NCBI GenBank assembly: GCA_019510405.1
Contig: JAEKKK010000119.1
Coordinates: 1-38,804, forward strand
Source of the DNA: Gemmatimonadota bacterium
GTDB lineage: Bacteria > Gemmatimonadota > Gemmatimonadetes > Gemmatimonadales > Gemmatimonadaceae
DNA: 38,804 bases
Direction of reading: 5' to 3'
The notes beneath the pieces are model-generated. The model was not told the DNA's origin and ran no database searches. It worked only from the letters and a program-made list of their open reading frames with translations. The translations under genes were made by a program, and so were the position numbers. Of this stretch, positions 36,876-38,804 are shown one piece after another; the first letter of the stretch is position 1, and every line of letters starts with the position of its first letter.

Positions 36876-37850
36876 ATGTCTCAGTCCCTCACGTGCGCCC
36901 TCCTCAGGCGCCCCGCCGCGCGTGCGTCATCGATCGCGCGATCGCTCTCACTCGCCGCGCTGATCGTCGCCGTCGTCGCCGCGCCGCGTGCCATGCACGC
37001 GCAGACGCTCGAAGACGCCGAGCTGCTCGCGCCACGCGAGCTCTCTGCCACGGTGATGTACGGTCACGACGCGTGGAGCAAGTACTGGGAAGGTGGCCTC
37101 AAGCGCAGCAACGAGAACATCGGCACGCTCACGACGAGCAGTGTCACGACGACGGTCGGCTATGGCCTCTCGCCGCGCCTCACGCTGTTCGCGTCGTTGC
37201 CGTACGTGCAGACCGAGGCGAGCAAAGGCGTGCTGCAGGGAATGAGCGGACGCCAGGACCTCACGCTCATGGCGAAGTATCGCCTGCTCGATCCATTGAT
37301 CGGCGGCCGCGCACGACTCAAGCTGCTCGCCGTCGGTGTGGCGGGCGTCCCGACGAGCGACTACACGCCGGACTTCCTGCCGCTGTCCATCGGCCTGCAC
37401 AGCAAGAGCGTCACCGCACGCGGTGCGGCCCACCTGCAGGATCGCACAGGGTGGTTCTTCGACGGATACGCCGAGCGGATCTGGCGATCGAACATCACGC
37501 TCAATCGCGTCGGCTACTACGCCAACAATCAGTGGATCGAGAGCAATGAAGTCGCCATGCCCGACATCGCCGAGTATCGAGGCACGGTCGGTTGGCAGCG
37601 TGGTGCCTGGTGCGTACCGGTCGGTGTGACGACGCATCGTACGCTCGGCGGCAGCGACATCCGGCGGCAGGACATGCCGTTTGCGTCCAATCGGATGAAC
37701 TTCACGATGGCGCACGCTGAGCTCATGTACTTCCTCCCGGGCGTCTCCGGTCTCCGGCTCGACCTCGGAGTCGGCCGCACCATCTCCGGCCGGAACGTCG
37801 GCCAGTCCACCACCATCATGACGGGGCTCACGTATGCGCTTCACCTCTGA
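36876..37850 (+). CDS. Predicted outer-membrane beta-barrel/transporter-like protein
   Basis: Signal peptide ending AMHAQ; alternating beta-strand pattern; C-terminal TTIMTGLTYALHL. Confidence 0.55.
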   Translation: MSQSLTCALLRRPAARASSIARSLSLAALIVAVVAAPRAMHAQTLEDAELLAPRELSATVMYGHDAWSKYWEGGLKRSNENIGTLTTSSVTTTVGYGLSPRLTLFASLPYVQTEASKGVLQGMSGRQDLTLMAKYRLLDPLIGGRARLKLLAVGVAGVPTSDYTPDFLPLSIGLHSKSVTARGAAHLQDRTGWFFDGYAERIWRSNITLNRVGYYANNQWIESNEVAMPDIAEYRGTVGWQRGAWCVPVGVTTHRTLGGSDIRRQDMPFASNRMNFTMAHAELMYFLPGVSGLRLDLGVGRTISGRNVGQSTTIMTGLTYALHL

Positions 37851-38804
37851 GCGCGTACGGCGCGCTGTCGGCCGGCGCTCGCCGATCCAGCGCCGACACG
37901 CTGTCTCCCTCGCGGTGATCGCCGGGGTCGCGATCACGCTCGCGAGCTGCGACAAGACCATCACCTTGCCCAGCGCCTCGCTCCCGGCCATCGAGGCGAC
38001 GAGTGTCGATCCGGCGGCCGGCACGTGGAGGATGCTCGTCCTCACCTCGCCGGATCAGGTCGTGGTACCCGATCCGACGGCGACGACGAGCACCGCCTAT
38101 CAGGCCGAGCTCACCGCGGTGAAGGCGGCGCAGGCCATCATGACGGACGCACAGCGCGTCAACGTGCAGTACTGGACCGGTGCCGGCGTCCTCCGGTGGA
38201 ACGAGATCGAGCGTGAGCTCGTGGCGCGCTACAATCTGCCGCCGGCGCCCACCGCTGCCGGCAGCTACCCGTTGCCGGACGCCGAGAATCCGTTCGCCGA
38301 TCCCGTCTTCCCCTTCTCGAACCCGCCGTACGCAGCGCGCGCCTACAGCTACGTCAGCGTGGCGCAGTACGAGGCACTGAAGGCGGCGTGGTACTACAAG
38401 TACAAGTTCAACCGGGCCGCGCCCTCCAAAGTCGACCCCGCCGTCGTCTCCGCCATTCCGGCCAGTACGCTCCCGGCCTATCCGTCCGAGGATGCGGTGC
38501 TTTCGGGGGTGACGGCCGAAATGCTCAAGCTGCTCTTCCCGGGTGCGCTCGAGGAGATCACTCGCAAGGCAGCCCAGCAGCGTGAGGCGGCCCTCCTCAG
38601 TGGTCGCGCGACGGCGAGTGACGTCGCCGCCGGGCTCGCACTGGGCAAGGCCGTCGCAGCGCTGGTGATCAACCGGGCCCGCGCCGACGGCATGGGCGCG
38701 GCCGCGGGGAGCCCTCTCATGTGGAAGTCATTGTCCGACGCCGCGACGGCGAAGGGCGAGATCTCCTGGCTGAGTCAGGAGAGCCCCAAGCGTCCCCCGT
38801 TGCT
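37834..38804 (+). CDS. PAP2 / vanadium-haloperoxidase-like lipoprotein, truncated by window end
   Basis: Open frame from ATG 37834 (absent from the ORF track because no stop is reached): MRFTSERVRRAVGRRSPIQRRHAVSLAVIAGVAITLASCDKTITLP...VQYWTGAGVLRWNEIERELVARYNLPPAP...SWLSQESPKRPPL; lipobox ITLASC. Confidence 0.7.
   Translation, partial: MRFTSERVRRAVGRRSPIQRRHAVSLAVIAGVAITLASCDKTITLPSASLPAIEATSVDPAAGTWRMLVLTSPDQVVVPDPTATTSTAYQAELTAVKAAQAIMTDAQRVNVQYWTGAGVLRWNEIERELVARYNLPPAPTAAGSYPLPDAENPFADPVFPFSNPPYAARAYSYVSVAQYEALKAAWYYKYKFNRAAPSKVDPAVVSAIPASTLPAYPSEDAVLSGVTAEMLKLLFPGALEEITRKAAQQREAALLSGRATASDVAAGLALGKAVAALVINRARADGMGAAAGSPLMWKSLSDAATAKGEISWLSQESPKRPPL

Overview
High-GC chromosomal window with a Gemmatimonadota-like feel (inference from protein style; no search run). 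About the first 25 kb is a dense phosphate-acquisition island: end of ppk; minus-strand operon pstC-pstA-pstB-pstB-phoU-ppx with two tandem pstB genes; an outer-membrane porin and pstS; a STAS-domain gene; udk-phoB-phoR; a coupled purine-nucleotide scavenging operon (fused CpdB-like/UshA-like phosphoesterase, small beta-grasp-like protein, adenosine deaminase, purine nucleoside phosphorylase); a TonB-dependent receptor; a secreted beta-helix-like lipoprotein; a second lipoprotein; and a secreted matrixin-type metzincin. By eye I find 11-bp-period direct repeats of a YGTNAC-type half-site (PhoB-box-like) upstream of several of these units. The clearest are before the metzincin (4 consecutive half-sites), the beta-helix lipoprotein (3) and pstS (3), which suggests a cis-linked, expanded Pho regulon. 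The rest is mostly housekeeping: thiD, M48 peptidase, SpoU-type rRNA methyltransferase, prepilin peptidase, a D1-only Clp-like ATPase coupled to a HELVH metallopeptidase lipoprotein, lon, ffh-rpsP-rimM-trmD (rplS not following), an outer-membrane barrel protein, and a truncated PAP2/vanadium-haloperoxidase-like lipoprotein running off the window end. No rRNA, tRNA or CRISPR array was recognised.
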